Part shown: positions 26,728 through 33,917 of the stretch, one piece after another
Layout: every line of letters begins with the position of its first letter
Numbering within the stretch: the first letter of the stretch is position 1
Source: Bacteroidaceae bacterium
GTDB taxonomy: Bacteria; Bacteroidota; Bacteroidia; Bacteroidales; Bacteroidaceae
Length of the DNA: 33,974 nt
Assembly: GCA_017541025.1 (NCBI GenBank)
Contig: JAFXZY010000051.1
Span: 1 to 33,974, forward strand
Direction: 5' to 3'
Notes under the pieces: generated by a model
Told to the model about the DNA's origin: nothing
What the model saw: only the letters and a program-made list of their open reading frames with translations
The model's database searches: none
Position numbers and translations under genes: made by a program

Positions 26728-29088
26728 CTAATTCTCTTTTAATACTTCATACGGTTTGATGCGTGTTGCCTTCCATACTTGTTGCCAGAGCGTCAGGGCG
26801 CAAAGCAGCAGGACGATAGCGATGCTTACGAGCGGAATCCACCAGGCGATGGTGGCGTGGATGGTATAGTAGCGCGTTATCAACTGGTGCAGGCCGATGA
26901 GTGAGACGGGGATGCTGACAGCGGCAGCTACAGCCAATATAATAAGGTAGCGGCGTGAGAGCAGCAAGGCGATGTCTAAGAACGTGGCACCGTTGACCTT
27001 ACGAAGCGCAATCTCGCGGTAGCGACGTCGCACATCGAACATCATCAGGCCCAGCACGCCCAGACAAGTGACGGCAATCGCCAGGAACGAGAAGGTGAAG
27101 AAGATACGGGCTGTTCGACGGTCCTCCTCGTAGAGGCTGGCTACATCATCTTTGAGCCAATGATAAGGCAATTCCTCCACATGGAAGATTTCGCGCGACG
27201 TCTTCTGTATGTATTCAATAGCTTCCTTCTCATGCCCGGGCATAACTTCGACCGCCACCTCAGAACCATTCAGTCTGTCAGGTTCTTCCTTACGATAAGC
27301 AAAGAACATGCCGGGTTGAGGTTCGGATAGTTTGCCAGGATGGTAATCGCGTATTACACCCACTATCTCGTAGGGCACGAGCGGTTGTTCATCGGGCATC
27401 CTGCCAGTCGTGTAGTCAAAAATCCACCACAGACGCCTTGCAGGCAGAACCGTCTCTTTCTCAATGTCCTTGATGCCCAGTTGTCGGATAGCTGTTTCGT
27501 TCAGGAGGCAGCGATATTGTTCTCTGGTGTCCAGTGTGTCGTTGAAAGCCCGACCCTGAACGACTTCCAGACCGTACATCTCCATCTGCTGCGGGCTTAT
27601 GCTTTGGTATTCAAGCGAGACATTATTGACCGACAACTCGTTACCCGTTTTATAAATGTTTCCCGAGGAGCAGAAGCTTTTAATATGCGGGCATGCCGTC
27701 AGGCGGTCGTTCAGTAGCTTGCTGTCGTTCTTCATTGTTTCGAACCAATCCATAGTGGGCCCGCCGCTTCCCGTCCATGTTCGTGAAGGATAGGGTGTAC
27801 AGTTCAGGATATTCTCGGTACGGTAGCCAGGGTCGCTGCCCATCATGAAGTGCAGTTGCCGCATCAGGTAGAGGCTTACGGTGATGAGGGTGATGGATAT
27901 GAAGTATTGGAGGAAAAGGAAAGACCTTGCCCCAGCCTTGCCCAACCTTCCTACGATTGCTATAAGAGGCAATATAAATATTATTGAGAGTGACAGCGTC
28001 GTGTCGAAGAGGGGCATGCTCATCTGCTCAATGCTGAACCAGTCCTTCATGTGCGGCGTAATCAGCTCGACGACCATCCACACACCAAGCATAGCAAGAG
28101 CGCTGATGAGCAGGTTCTCCATGTAGAGCATCGAGAATATGTCGAGGCGCGAGGCACCGAAGATGCGGCGCACCTCCAGCTCGTGGCGGCGGTGGCTGCG
28201 CATCACGGCAAAGAGGTTCAGGAAGTTGAAGATGCCGACGAGGAAGAGCAGGACGGCGACGGCGAAGAGCATCCACAGGTATTTGGGCGAGCTGACACTC
28301 CTAACGGTAACGTCCCTTTCGCCCCATAGCTGTGAAAGCAGTCCTTCGTATGGAGCCAGCTGAAAACGCAGTGTACGCCCCTCCATTTCGAATACGTTGG
28401 GAGTCTGTACGGGTTGGCGTTTGTTGTAGGTCTTCACGCTGGCCCCTGGGTGAAGTCTGACCATATAGAAGACACTGCCCTGATTATTGTAGGCATATTC
28501 TGCTTCGTACTCTACATAGTCGAAGTTCAGCGAAAGCTTCGAGGCGGGTTTCCGAAAGACGCCGATAACAGTGCGCAGTTGTCCGTTGTCCGTCGTCAGG
28601 GTCTGCCCAACAGCCTCCCCCTCGGGAAAGAGCCGTGCAGCCAGTTCTTCGCTGATGATGGCATCCCCTTCGTGGCGCAATACCAACGTGCCGGCCACAG
28701 CCTTCAGGGGGAAGAACCTGTGGAACATGCTGTCAGCCTTCAAGGCCAGCGGCTTCAGCATCTCTTCCCCATCCAGTTTCAATTGCAGCGTCGTGTAGGT
28801 GCTCGCATACGAGAAATACTCTATCTCGTTCTGTCCGTCCAAAGGCGACTGGAGTTCTGCACGCCCGAGAAAGCTTTTATAGAACATTGCCGGGTAAGGA
28901 TTATCACCAGAACTTTCTTCCATCAATACATACGTCCTGTCGAGGTCCGGCATCCAATGGTCGATGGTCCACTCCTGATAGAGGTAGCGGCTGATGATGA
29001 TAGTTCCGCTGAGGGAGATGATAAGGCCCAGCAGCGAGAGGGCTGTATAGCCCTTCATGCGGGAGATAAGTCGGAATGCTTGTTTCAT
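26728..29088 (-). CDS. FtsX/MacB-type ABC permease (first gene of the efflux operon)
   Basis: 786 residues with the same architecture as its paralogue: N-terminal TM, periplasmic domain, central TM helices (LWMLFAVAVLLFLVGIFNFL), second periplasmic domain and C-terminal FtsX helices (LAIAVTCLGVLGLMMFDVRR). At the junction where the paralogue has an element it reads LPLIAIVGRLGKAGARSFLF, the uninterrupted form. The ATG at 29088 lies 35 bp downstream of the sigma-54 -12/-24 promoter. With the ATPase, TolC-like and HlyD-like proteins it forms a tripartite export or resistance system. Confidence 0.9.
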   Translation of the reverse strand: MKQAFRLISRMKGYTALSLLGLIISLSGTIIISRYLYQEWTIDHWMPDLDRTYVLMEESSGDNPYPAMFYKSFLGRAELQSPLDGQNEIEYFSYASTYTTLQLKLDGEEMLKPLALKADSMFHRFFPLKAVAGTLVLRHEGDAIISEELAARLFPEGEAVGQTLTTDNGQLRTVIGVFRKPASKLSLNFDYVEYEAEYAYNNQGSVFYMVRLHPGASVKTYNKRQPVQTPNVFEMEGRTLRFQLAPYEGLLSQLWGERDVTVRSVSSPKYLWMLFAVAVLLFLVGIFNFLNLFAVMRSHRRHELEVRRIFGASRLDIFSMLYMENLLISALAMLGVWMVVELITPHMKDWFSIEQMSMPLFDTTLSLSIIFILPLIAIVGRLGKAGARSFLFLQYFISITLITVSLYLMRQLHFMMGSDPGYRTENILNCTPYPSRTWTGSGGPTMDWFETMKNDSKLLNDRLTACPHIKSFCSSGNIYKTGNELSVNNVSLEYQSISPQQMEMYGLEVVQGRAFNDTLDTREQYRCLLNETAIRQLGIKDIEKETVLPARRLWWIFDYTTGRMPDEQPLVPYEIVGVIRDYHPGKLSEPQPGMFFAYRKEEPDRLNGSEVAVEVMPGHEKEAIEYIQKTSREIFHVEELPYHWLKDDVASLYEEDRRTARIFFTFSFLAIAVTCLGVLGLMMFDVRRRYREIALRKVNGATFLDIALLLSRRYLIILAVAAAVSIPVSLIGLHQLITRYYTIHATIAWWIPLVSIAIVLLLCALTLWQQVWKATRIKPYEVLKEN

Positions 29089-29122
29089 GTTGTGAATTTA
29101 TGAGTTTACTTTACCTTATATA

Positions 29123-29140
29123 TAGCAAGAACCGTGCCAA
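29123..29140 (-). promoter_or_regulatory. Sigma-54 (-24/-12) promoter of the efflux operon
   Basis: Minus strand TTGGCACGGTTCTTGCTA is a perfect match to TGGCACG-N4-TTGC, with GG and GC exactly 10 bp apart. The ATG of the first permease follows at 29088. An NtrC-type activator is encoded immediately upstream in the locus. Confidence 0.93.
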
Positions 29141-29224
29141 AATGGTAAATGACTGATTCTTAGTGAATTAAAGAAATCTGGTCTTGTGGGTATGTGTGCG
29201 TCATCGCTCATCATCGTGCGGAAG

Positions 29225-29255
29225 TGCACAGGAAAAGGTATCAATACGTTGTGCA
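29225..29255. promoter_or_regulatory. Inverted repeat TGCACA...TGTGCA between enhancer and promoter
   Basis: TGCACA (29225-29230) and TGTGCA (29250-29255) flank a 19-bp A/T-leaning segment. It could bind a DNA-bending or second regulatory protein. Evidence is only the symmetry and the location. Confidence 0.3.
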
Positions 29256-29297
29256 TTTTTCTTTTTAAGTCGTGAAAAAACATCTTTTTCCCTTGTC

Positions 29298-29393
29298 TAA
29301 AACTATTTTCAAGGCGTGAAAATATATTTTCAAGACTTGGTTATTTATTTTCAAGGCTTGGTTATAAATTTTCAAAGCTTGAAAATAGTTTTA
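29298..29393. promoter_or_regulatory. Enhancer array: four 17-bp dyad sites at exact 21-bp period
   Basis: Sites start at 29306, 29327, 29348 and 29369: TTTTCAAGGCGTGAAAA, TTTTCAAGACTTGGTTA, TTTTCAAGGCTTGGTTA, TTTTCAAAGCTTGAAAA. The two outer sites are full dyads; the inner two keep one perfect half. Each is separated by 4 bp, giving two helical turns per period, so all lie on one DNA face. The array is framed by TAAAACTA / TAGTTTTA, making its ends a 16-bp inverted repeat. It lies ~165-255 bp upstream of the sigma-54 promoter, as expected for activator binding sites. Confidence 0.88.
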
Positions 29394-29424
29394 TATGCAG
29401 GACAAAATATTTTTATATTATTGA

Positions 29425-30612
29425 TCATATCTTTATTTCTATCGTAGTACCCTTTTTCTCCTTGCTTTCGATATGGATGGTGCCGCCATGTTTGAGGATA
29501 ATCTGCCGACAGAGGCTAAGACCGATGCCAGTACCAGTGGTCTTGGTGGTGTAGAAGGGGATGAAAGCGTGCTCCAGTACGTCGGGCGACATACCAGCGC
29601 CGTTGTCGCGGACGAAAAGCCTCACCCCCGACCCCTCTCCGAGGAGAGGGGAGAACTGCGTTTTGACCTCTACCTCGGTGGCGCCGCTTTCGAATGCGTT
29701 TTTGATAAGGTTAATGAGGACTTGCTCTATTTGAGCGCGGTCGGCCAACAGCCTCACCTCTAACCCTTCTCCGGGGAGAGGGGAAAACGTTAATTGCGGG
29801 GTATTTTTCTCCCCACTCTCGACGGTGTTCGGGCTGGGGGTGAGGCTGAACAGCGCTTTTAGATGTTCAAATAATTCGGAGACGGGGAAGGTCGTTTTCT
29901 CGGGTGTCTTGATGCGCGTCAGTTGTCGGTAGCTCTCCACAAAGTCGAGTAGGGAGTGGCAACGACGGTTGATGACGGCAGCCCCCTCCTGTCCTCCCCC
30001 TTGGGGGAGGGAACCTGCCAATGTCTCGCTGATGGAAATGATGGGTGTCAGGGAGTTCATGATTTCGTGGGTAAGCACGCGGATGAGTTGTTGCCAGGCC
30101 TCCATCTCCTGCCGCTGCATCAGCATAGATACATCCTTCAGGGCTACCACAAGTTTGCGTTGTCCGTCGATTCGCAACAGAACCGTAGAGAGCGCACAGC
30201 CGTCCACCACCTCTTTATGTTCGGCAATGGCCGAGAGGATACGGGGAGGCAGAAGCCCCCTCCCAACCTCCCCCGAGGGGGAGGAGTATTGGGTCGCCAC
30301 ATGGTTCATCCAATCGATGCGTCCGTCTGTGGAGCAGACAAAGAGAGCCGTATCCACATTCTCTGTCAACTGTCGCAAGTACTGCAACTGTCGCTCTGCC
30401 TCTGCAAGCTTCACATGCAACTTCTGATTCTCCTTTTCCGTTTCATGGTAAGCGTATCGTAGGCGGCTGATGCGGCCGTAAAGCGAAACACACAGCCATA
30501 GCATTGCTACAATCAAGGCTATGGACGCCCAAAGCAGATGGGATTTGACGCTGAGGACCATGGCTGCCATCAAGACCACAAGCCCCACTATATATAATAT
30601 GTATGTTTTCAT
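29425..30612 (-). CDS. Sensor histidine kinase (NtrB-like) with four repeat-derived insertions
   Basis: 395 residues. Two TM helices (ILYIVGLVVLMAAMVLSV, LLWASIALIVAMLWLCVSLY) form a hairpin with almost no periplasmic loop. A coiled coil and a PAS-like domain (~85-160) follow, then the H-box LTHEIMNSLTPIISISE (His phosphoacceptor), N-box NLIKNAFESG, and G boxes VRDNGAGM and TGTGIGLSLC. The tiny sensor loop suggests intramembrane or cytoplasmic sensing. Palindromic elements add SSPSGEVGRG (~109-121), SLPQGGGQEGA (~200-211), SLTPSPNTVESGEK.. (~255-287) and SPLLGEGSGVRL (~319-331); catalytic motifs are untouched. It overlaps the regulator gene by 4 bp (ATGA). Confidence 0.92.
   Translation of the reverse strand: MKTYILYIVGLVVLMAAMVLSVKSHLLWASIALIVAMLWLCVSLYGRISRLRYAYHETEKENQKLHVKLAEAERQLQYLRQLTENVDTALFVCSTDGRIDWMNHVATQYSSPSGEVGRGLLPPRILSAIAEHKEVVDGCALSTVLLRIDGQRKLVVALKDVSMLMQRQEMEAWQQLIRVLTHEIMNSLTPIISISETLAGSLPQGGGQEGAAVINRRCHSLLDFVESYRQLTRIKTPEKTTFPVSELFEHLKALFSLTPSPNTVESGEKNTPQLTFSPLPGEGLEVRLLADRAQIEQVLINLIKNAFESGATEVEVKTQFSPLLGEGSGVRLFVRDNGAGMSPDVLEHAFIPFYTTKTTGTGIGLSLCRQIILKHGGTIHIESKEKKGTTIEIKI
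29619..29655. repeat. Palindromic element 1 in the kinase gene
   Basis: GCCTCACCCCCGACCCCTCT then CCGAGGAGAGGGGAGAAC, in frame between the N-box and the G box. Confidence 0.85.
29751..29847. repeat. Palindromic element 2 in the kinase gene
   Basis: GCCTCACCTCTAACCCTTCT ... GACGGTGTTCGGGCTGGGGG then TGAGGC. It shares the ACGGTGTTCGGG module with the asnB element. It is in frame between the H-box and N-box domains. Confidence 0.85.
29980..30014. repeat. Palindromic element 3 in the kinase gene
   Basis: AGCCCCCTCCTGTCCTCCCC then CTTGGGGGAGGG, in frame just after the H-box helix. Confidence 0.75.
30252..30287. repeat. Palindromic element 4 in the kinase gene
   Basis: AAGCCCCCTCCCAACCTCCC then CCGAGGGGGAGGAG, in frame in the PAS-like domain. 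Confidence 0.75.
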
Positions 30613-31964
30613 TTGCTAAGTTTTCTGTATAATGCGAAGCGTGTGATGCCGAGGAGTTCCGCAGCCTTCGTGACGTTACCCCCGGCAATGTTCATGGCAC
30701 GCTCGATGGCTTCCTGCTCCAAACGTTCCAGATTCAGCGTCTGTGTCTGGGATGTCCGGCGAGAGGAGTCCTTCAGTACAAAGTCCTGCGCACAGAGACT
30801 TGACCCTTTTGCCAGGAGCACAGCACGTTCGACAGCATGCATCAGTTCGCGCACATTGCCCGGCCATGTGTGACGCAGCAGCCGTTGACGCGCATCGCGG
30901 TTGAGTTCCTTCACCACCTTATTATATTTATGTGCGTAGGTAGCCAGGAAGTGTTCGGCCAGCAGGATGATGTCTTCGCCACGCTCACGCAGCGGCGGTA
31001 TGGTAATCTCTATGGTGTTGATACGGTAGAGGAGGTCTTCGCGAAAGCGTCCTTCTGCCACTTCGGTATGGATGTCTGCATTTGTGGCGCAGAGCAGGCG
31101 CACGTCAATGGGTGTAACCTGCGTGCTGCCGATGCGCGAGATTTCCCGACGCTCCAATGCTGCCAGCAATTTTGCCTGCAAGGGTAGGGGAAGGTTGCCT
31201 ATCTCGTCAAGGAAGAGTGTGCCTCCGCTGGCAGTTTCCATGCGACCTGCCTTCGCCTTACGGGCATCGGTGAACGCACCCTTCTCGTAACCGAAAAGTT
31301 CACTCTCAAAGAGCTGTTCAGGCACGCTGCCTAAGTCGATGCTGACAAAAGGCTTTGCCGCACGGTGGGAAAGGGCGCAAAGCTGTCGGGCTATGACATC
31401 CTTTCCTGTTCCGTTCTCGCCGAGAATCAGCACATTGGCATCCGTCGGTGCCACTTGTTCTACCGTCTGCATGACACGTTGCATAACGGGACTCTCGCCT
31501 ATGAGGGTGGGAGCTTCTGTAGCGGCTGCTACCTCCATGCGCTGTTCCAGCAGACGGTTCTTATGCCGTTCTTGGCTCAGTTCTACCCCTGCAAAGAGTG
31601 TCGCCAGAAGCTTGGAGTTATCCCAGGGCTTGGTGATGAAGTCTGTGGCACCGCTCTTCAAAGCCCGTACTGCTTTATCAGCATCAGCGTAGGCAGTCAT
31701 GAGGATGACGACAGCCTGTGCATCGCGGTGCAAGATGTGCTCCAACCACTCGAAGCCCTCCTCTCCGCTGATGGCATCGCGTGTGAAATTCATATCCAGC
31801 AGCACCACATCGGGATGCAGCAGATCATAGAACCTGTCAATTTGTTCGGGATTCTTCGCCACACGGATGTCTTCTACTAATGGCTTCAGTAAAAGGTTCA
31901 GCGCAAAAAGGACATCTTCGTTATCGTCGATGACAAGTATTTTCCCATTCTTCTTTACTTCCAT
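30609..31964 (-). CDS. NtrC-family sigma-54-dependent response regulator
   Basis: 451 residues. The receiver domain (~8-125) has acidic pocket DDNED, phosphoacceptor Asp57 in VVLLDMNF and Lys in ITKPWDN. The AAA+ domain has Walker A GENGTGKDVIARQL, the sigma-54 contact loop as GAFTDA instead of GAFTGA, Walker B GGTLFLDEIGNLPL and arginine-finger region RFREDLLYRIN. The C-terminal Fis-type HTH is GGNVTKAAELLGITRFALYR. It should bind an enhancer and drive sigma-54 promoters. The candidate enhancer at 29298-29393 and promoter at 29123-29140 lie just downstream of the kinase gene. It is first in its operon, ATGA-overlapping the kinase, with a housekeeping-type promoter at 32216-32248. Confidence 0.95.
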   Translation of the reverse strand: MEVKKNGKILVIDDNEDVLFALNLLLKPLVEDIRVAKNPEQIDRFYDLLHPDVVLLDMNFTRDAISGEEGFEWLEHILHRDAQAVVILMTAYADADKAVRALKSGATDFITKPWDNSKLLATLFAGVELSQERHKNRLLEQRMEVAAATEAPTLIGESPVMQRVMQTVEQVAPTDANVLILGENGTGKDVIARQLCALSHRAAKPFVSIDLGSVPEQLFESELFGYEKGAFTDARKAKAGRMETASGGTLFLDEIGNLPLPLQAKLLAALERREISRIGSTQVTPIDVRLLCATNADIHTEVAEGRFREDLLYRINTIEITIPPLRERGEDIILLAEHFLATYAHKYNKVVKELNRDARQRLLRHTWPGNVRELMHAVERAVLLAKGSSLCAQDFVLKDSSRRTSQTQTLNLERLEQEAIERAMNIAGGNVTKAAELLGITRFALYRKLSK

Positions 31965-31979
31965 ACCAATATGTTTTTA

Positions 31980-32178
31980 CTGAAGTTTCGGAAGTTAAAT
32001 TGGAAGTTAAAATGGAAGTTATAGGGGAAGTTAAGCCAGCATGCTGGCTGGACGATAGTTATACACATGCAGACAAGAAGTCTTAAGTAACGTCGGAGCG
32101 AAGCGGTAACTTCGGAGGGCGAAAGCCCGGTAACTCCTCTAACTCCTCTAACTCCTCTAACTCCTTTAACTCCAGAAA
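31980..32178. repeat. Repeat-rich leader of the regulator gene
   Basis: (GGAAGTTAAAAT)n units at 31980-32033, a palindrome GCCAGCATGCTGGC at 32036, GC-rich hairpins (GGGCGAAAGCCC) near 32109, and (CTAACTCCT)n at 32129-32178. No coding potential is seen. The whole ~240-nt leader between promoter and ATG consists of repeats. Confidence 0.8.
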
Positions 32179-32215
32179 CAACTCCAGAAACTTAAATATT
32201 TTACCTTTCCGGAAG

Positions 32216-32248
32216 CAAATATAAGACAAAAGAAACACTTCCCCCAAA
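32216..32248 (-). promoter_or_regulatory. Promoter of the two-component operon
   Basis: Minus strand TTTG (32245-32248), 21 bp, TATATTTG (32216-32223). It gives a leader of ~245 nt before the regulator ATG. Confidence 0.6.
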
Positions 32249-32291
32249 CTTTCACTTCAGAAAAAGAGTTTCCCCTCGGCAATTACCTGCA

Positions 32292-32331
32292 TTTTGTGCG
32301 TAATCGCACACTTTTGTGCGTTCTTGCACGT
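32292..32331. promoter_or_regulatory. Two adjacent 20-bp dyad repeats upstream of the two-component promoter
   Basis: TTTTGTGCGTAATCGCACAC followed directly by TTTTGTGCGTTCTTGCACGT. Each is a dyad with half-sites GTGCG/CGCAC (second imperfect: GTGCG..TGCAC). They lie ~45-85 bp upstream of the -33 box and just past the uxaA stop, so they may be operator sites for the regulator operon or part of the uxaA 3' end. Confidence 0.5.
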
Positions 32332-32342
32332 CTTTTACCCTC

Positions 32343-33911
32343 TTATAGTGTCACGCCGTTTTTGAAGATGGCGAATTCGGCATTGCCGTGTACTTCGGCT
32401 GTGGTGCGCTCCTTGCCGGAGGCGACGTCTATGATGTAGGCGATAAAGCGTTGGAGTAGCTCTTCCATGCTTGTGCCGTCCAACAGGACTCCGGCATCGA
32501 AGTCTATCCACTGGGGCTTGCGACGGGCCAGATTGCTATTGGTGCTGACCTTCAGCGTGGGTACAAAGGTGGAGAAGGGGGTTCCCCTTCCGGTGGTGAA
32601 GAGTACCAGCTGACAGCCGGCAGCTGCCAAGGCGGTGCTGGCAACGAGGTCGTTGCCGGGAGCGGATAATAAATGGAGGCCAGCCTCAGAGTCTAACCTG
32701 TCGCCGTACTCTAAGACGCCACAGACGGGGGCGGTGCCGGCTTTCTGGGTGCAGCCGAGGGCTTTCTCTTCGAGGGTGGAGATACCTCCGGCTTTGTTAC
32801 CGGGCGAGGGATTCTCGCCTACGGGCTGTCCGTGAGAGAGGAAATATTCCTTGAAGTTGTTGATGAGGCTGATGGTCTGTTGGAGCACCTCTTCCGAGAC
32901 GGCACGGCGCATGAGGATGGTCTCAGCACCAAACATCTCGGGTACCTCGGTAAGGATGGCTGTGCCGCCCTGCTCCTTGCAGAGCCAGTCGGTGAAGGCT
33001 CCCAGAAGGGGATTGGCGGTAATGCCCGAGAATCCGTCTGAACCGCCGCACTTGAGGCCTACACGCAGTTTGCTGACAGGTACGGGAATACGCTCGTAGC
33101 TCTGTGCCTGAGCGTAAAGTTCCTTGACGATACGTACACCAACTTCTACCTCGTCGCCCTCTACCTCCTGACACACCATGAAGCGGATGCGCTGGCGGTC
33201 GTAGTCGCCCAGCATCTTCTCGAATTCCTTAGGCTGGTTGTTCTCGCAACCTAAGCCAACGACCAGCACGCCGCCTGCATTGGGGTGCAGGACCATATCG
33301 CGCAGTATCTTGCGGGTGTTCTCGTGATCGTCGCCCAACTGGGAGCAGCCGTAGTTGTGAGGGAAATAGTTGAGAGTGGAGAGTTGAGAGTTTAGAGTCA
33401 GTTTAGAGTTTAGAGTTGAGAGTTGAGAGTCGTTATCGTTGACGTTATCGTTATCGTTTTCGTTATCGTTGACGTTGATCTGTTCTTTGGCTTGTTCAAC
33501 TATTTGGCGGCAGATGCCGTTGACGCAACCTACGGTGGGGATGACCCAGATGTCGTTGCGAATACCTACCTGACCGTCGGGACGCACATAGCCGTTGAAA
33601 GTTGAGAGTTTAGAGTCGTTATCGTTGACGTTATCGTTGACGTTGACGTTTTCGTTTTCGTTTTCGTTGAGAGGTTTTATCTCCCCATAATCAATGGTGC
33701 CGCTTAGGTTGGTGGCGATGTTATGGTGGTCCACCAACTCACCTTTGCGGATGGCGCGGGTGGTGTGCCCAATGGGGTATCCGTACTTAATGACGTCCTC
33801 GCCCTGGGCAATGTCGCGAAGGGCAAACTTGTGGCCGGCAGGGATGCCGGGCATCTCTTGCAGGGCTACCGCTACGGTATCTGCGGGGTGTATTTGGAGA
33901 AAATCTTTCAT
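32343..33911 (-). CDS. uxaA: Altronate dehydratase (UxaA) with two tandem-repeat insertions
   Basis: 522 residues, against about 495 in E. coli. It dehydrates D-altronate to 2-keto-3-deoxygluconate in galacturonate breakdown. The N-terminal SAF-like domain (AVALQEMPGIPAGHKFALRD) is followed by VRPDGQVGIRNDIWVIPTVG, YGCSQLGDDHENTRK, GLGCENNQPKE, GLKCGGSDGFSGITANPLLG, NPSPGNKAGGISTLEEKALG and STGRGTPFSTFVPTLKV, all diagnostic. Two low-complexity insertions are encoded by hexamer and heptamer arrays: residues ~81-105 (NVNVNDNVNDNDSKLSTF) and ~145-182 (INVNDNENDNDNVNDND.., then STLNSKLTLNSQLSTLN). E. coli has short loops there. Conserved motifs are undamaged. The upstream end of its operon lies outside the window. 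Confidence 0.95.
   Translation of the reverse strand: MKDFLQIHPADTVAVALQEMPGIPAGHKFALRDIAQGEDVIKYGYPIGHTTRAIRKGELVDHHNIATNLSGTIDYGEIKPLNENENENVNVNDNVNDNDSKLSTFNGYVRPDGQVGIRNDIWVIPTVGCVNGICRQIVEQAKEQINVNDNENDNDNVNDNDSQLSTLNSKLTLNSQLSTLNYFPHNYGCSQLGDDHENTRKILRDMVLHPNAGGVLVVGLGCENNQPKEFEKMLGDYDRQRIRFMVCQEVEGDEVEVGVRIVKELYAQAQSYERIPVPVSKLRVGLKCGGSDGFSGITANPLLGAFTDWLCKEQGGTAILTEVPEMFGAETILMRRAVSEEVLQQTISLINNFKEYFLSHGQPVGENPSPGNKAGGISTLEEKALGCTQKAGTAPVCGVLEYGDRLDSEAGLHLLSAPGNDLVASTALAAAGCQLVLFTTGRGTPFSTFVPTLKVSTNSNLARRKPQWIDFDAGVLLDGTSMEELLQRFIAYIIDVASGKERTTAEVHGNAEFAIFKNGVTL
33367..33478. repeat. Tandem arrays in frame in uxaA, second site
   Basis: (AGTTGAG/AGTTTAG)n heptamers to ~33430, then (GTTATC/GTTGAC)n hexamers to 33478. 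Encodes NVNDNENDND then SQLSTLNSKL on the minus strand. Confidence 0.92.
33596..33670. repeat. Tandem arrays in frame in uxaA, first site
   Basis: AGTTGAGAGTTTAGAG heptamers, (GTTATC/GTTGAC)n and (GTTTTC)n hexamers. Encodes NENENENVNVNDN then SKLSTF on the minus strand. Confidence 0.92.
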
Positions 33912-33917
33912 TTGTTT

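Noticed and set aside
32760-32840. NPSPGNKAGG in UxaA as another element insertion
   Set aside because: E. coli UxaA has the same NPSPGNKAGGITTLEDK motif, so it is native sequence.
33367-33670. Possible CRISPR array in uxaA and in the repeat-rich gaps
   Set aside because: Units are 6-7 bp with no unique spacers and no cas genes are present; these are microsatellite-like arrays.
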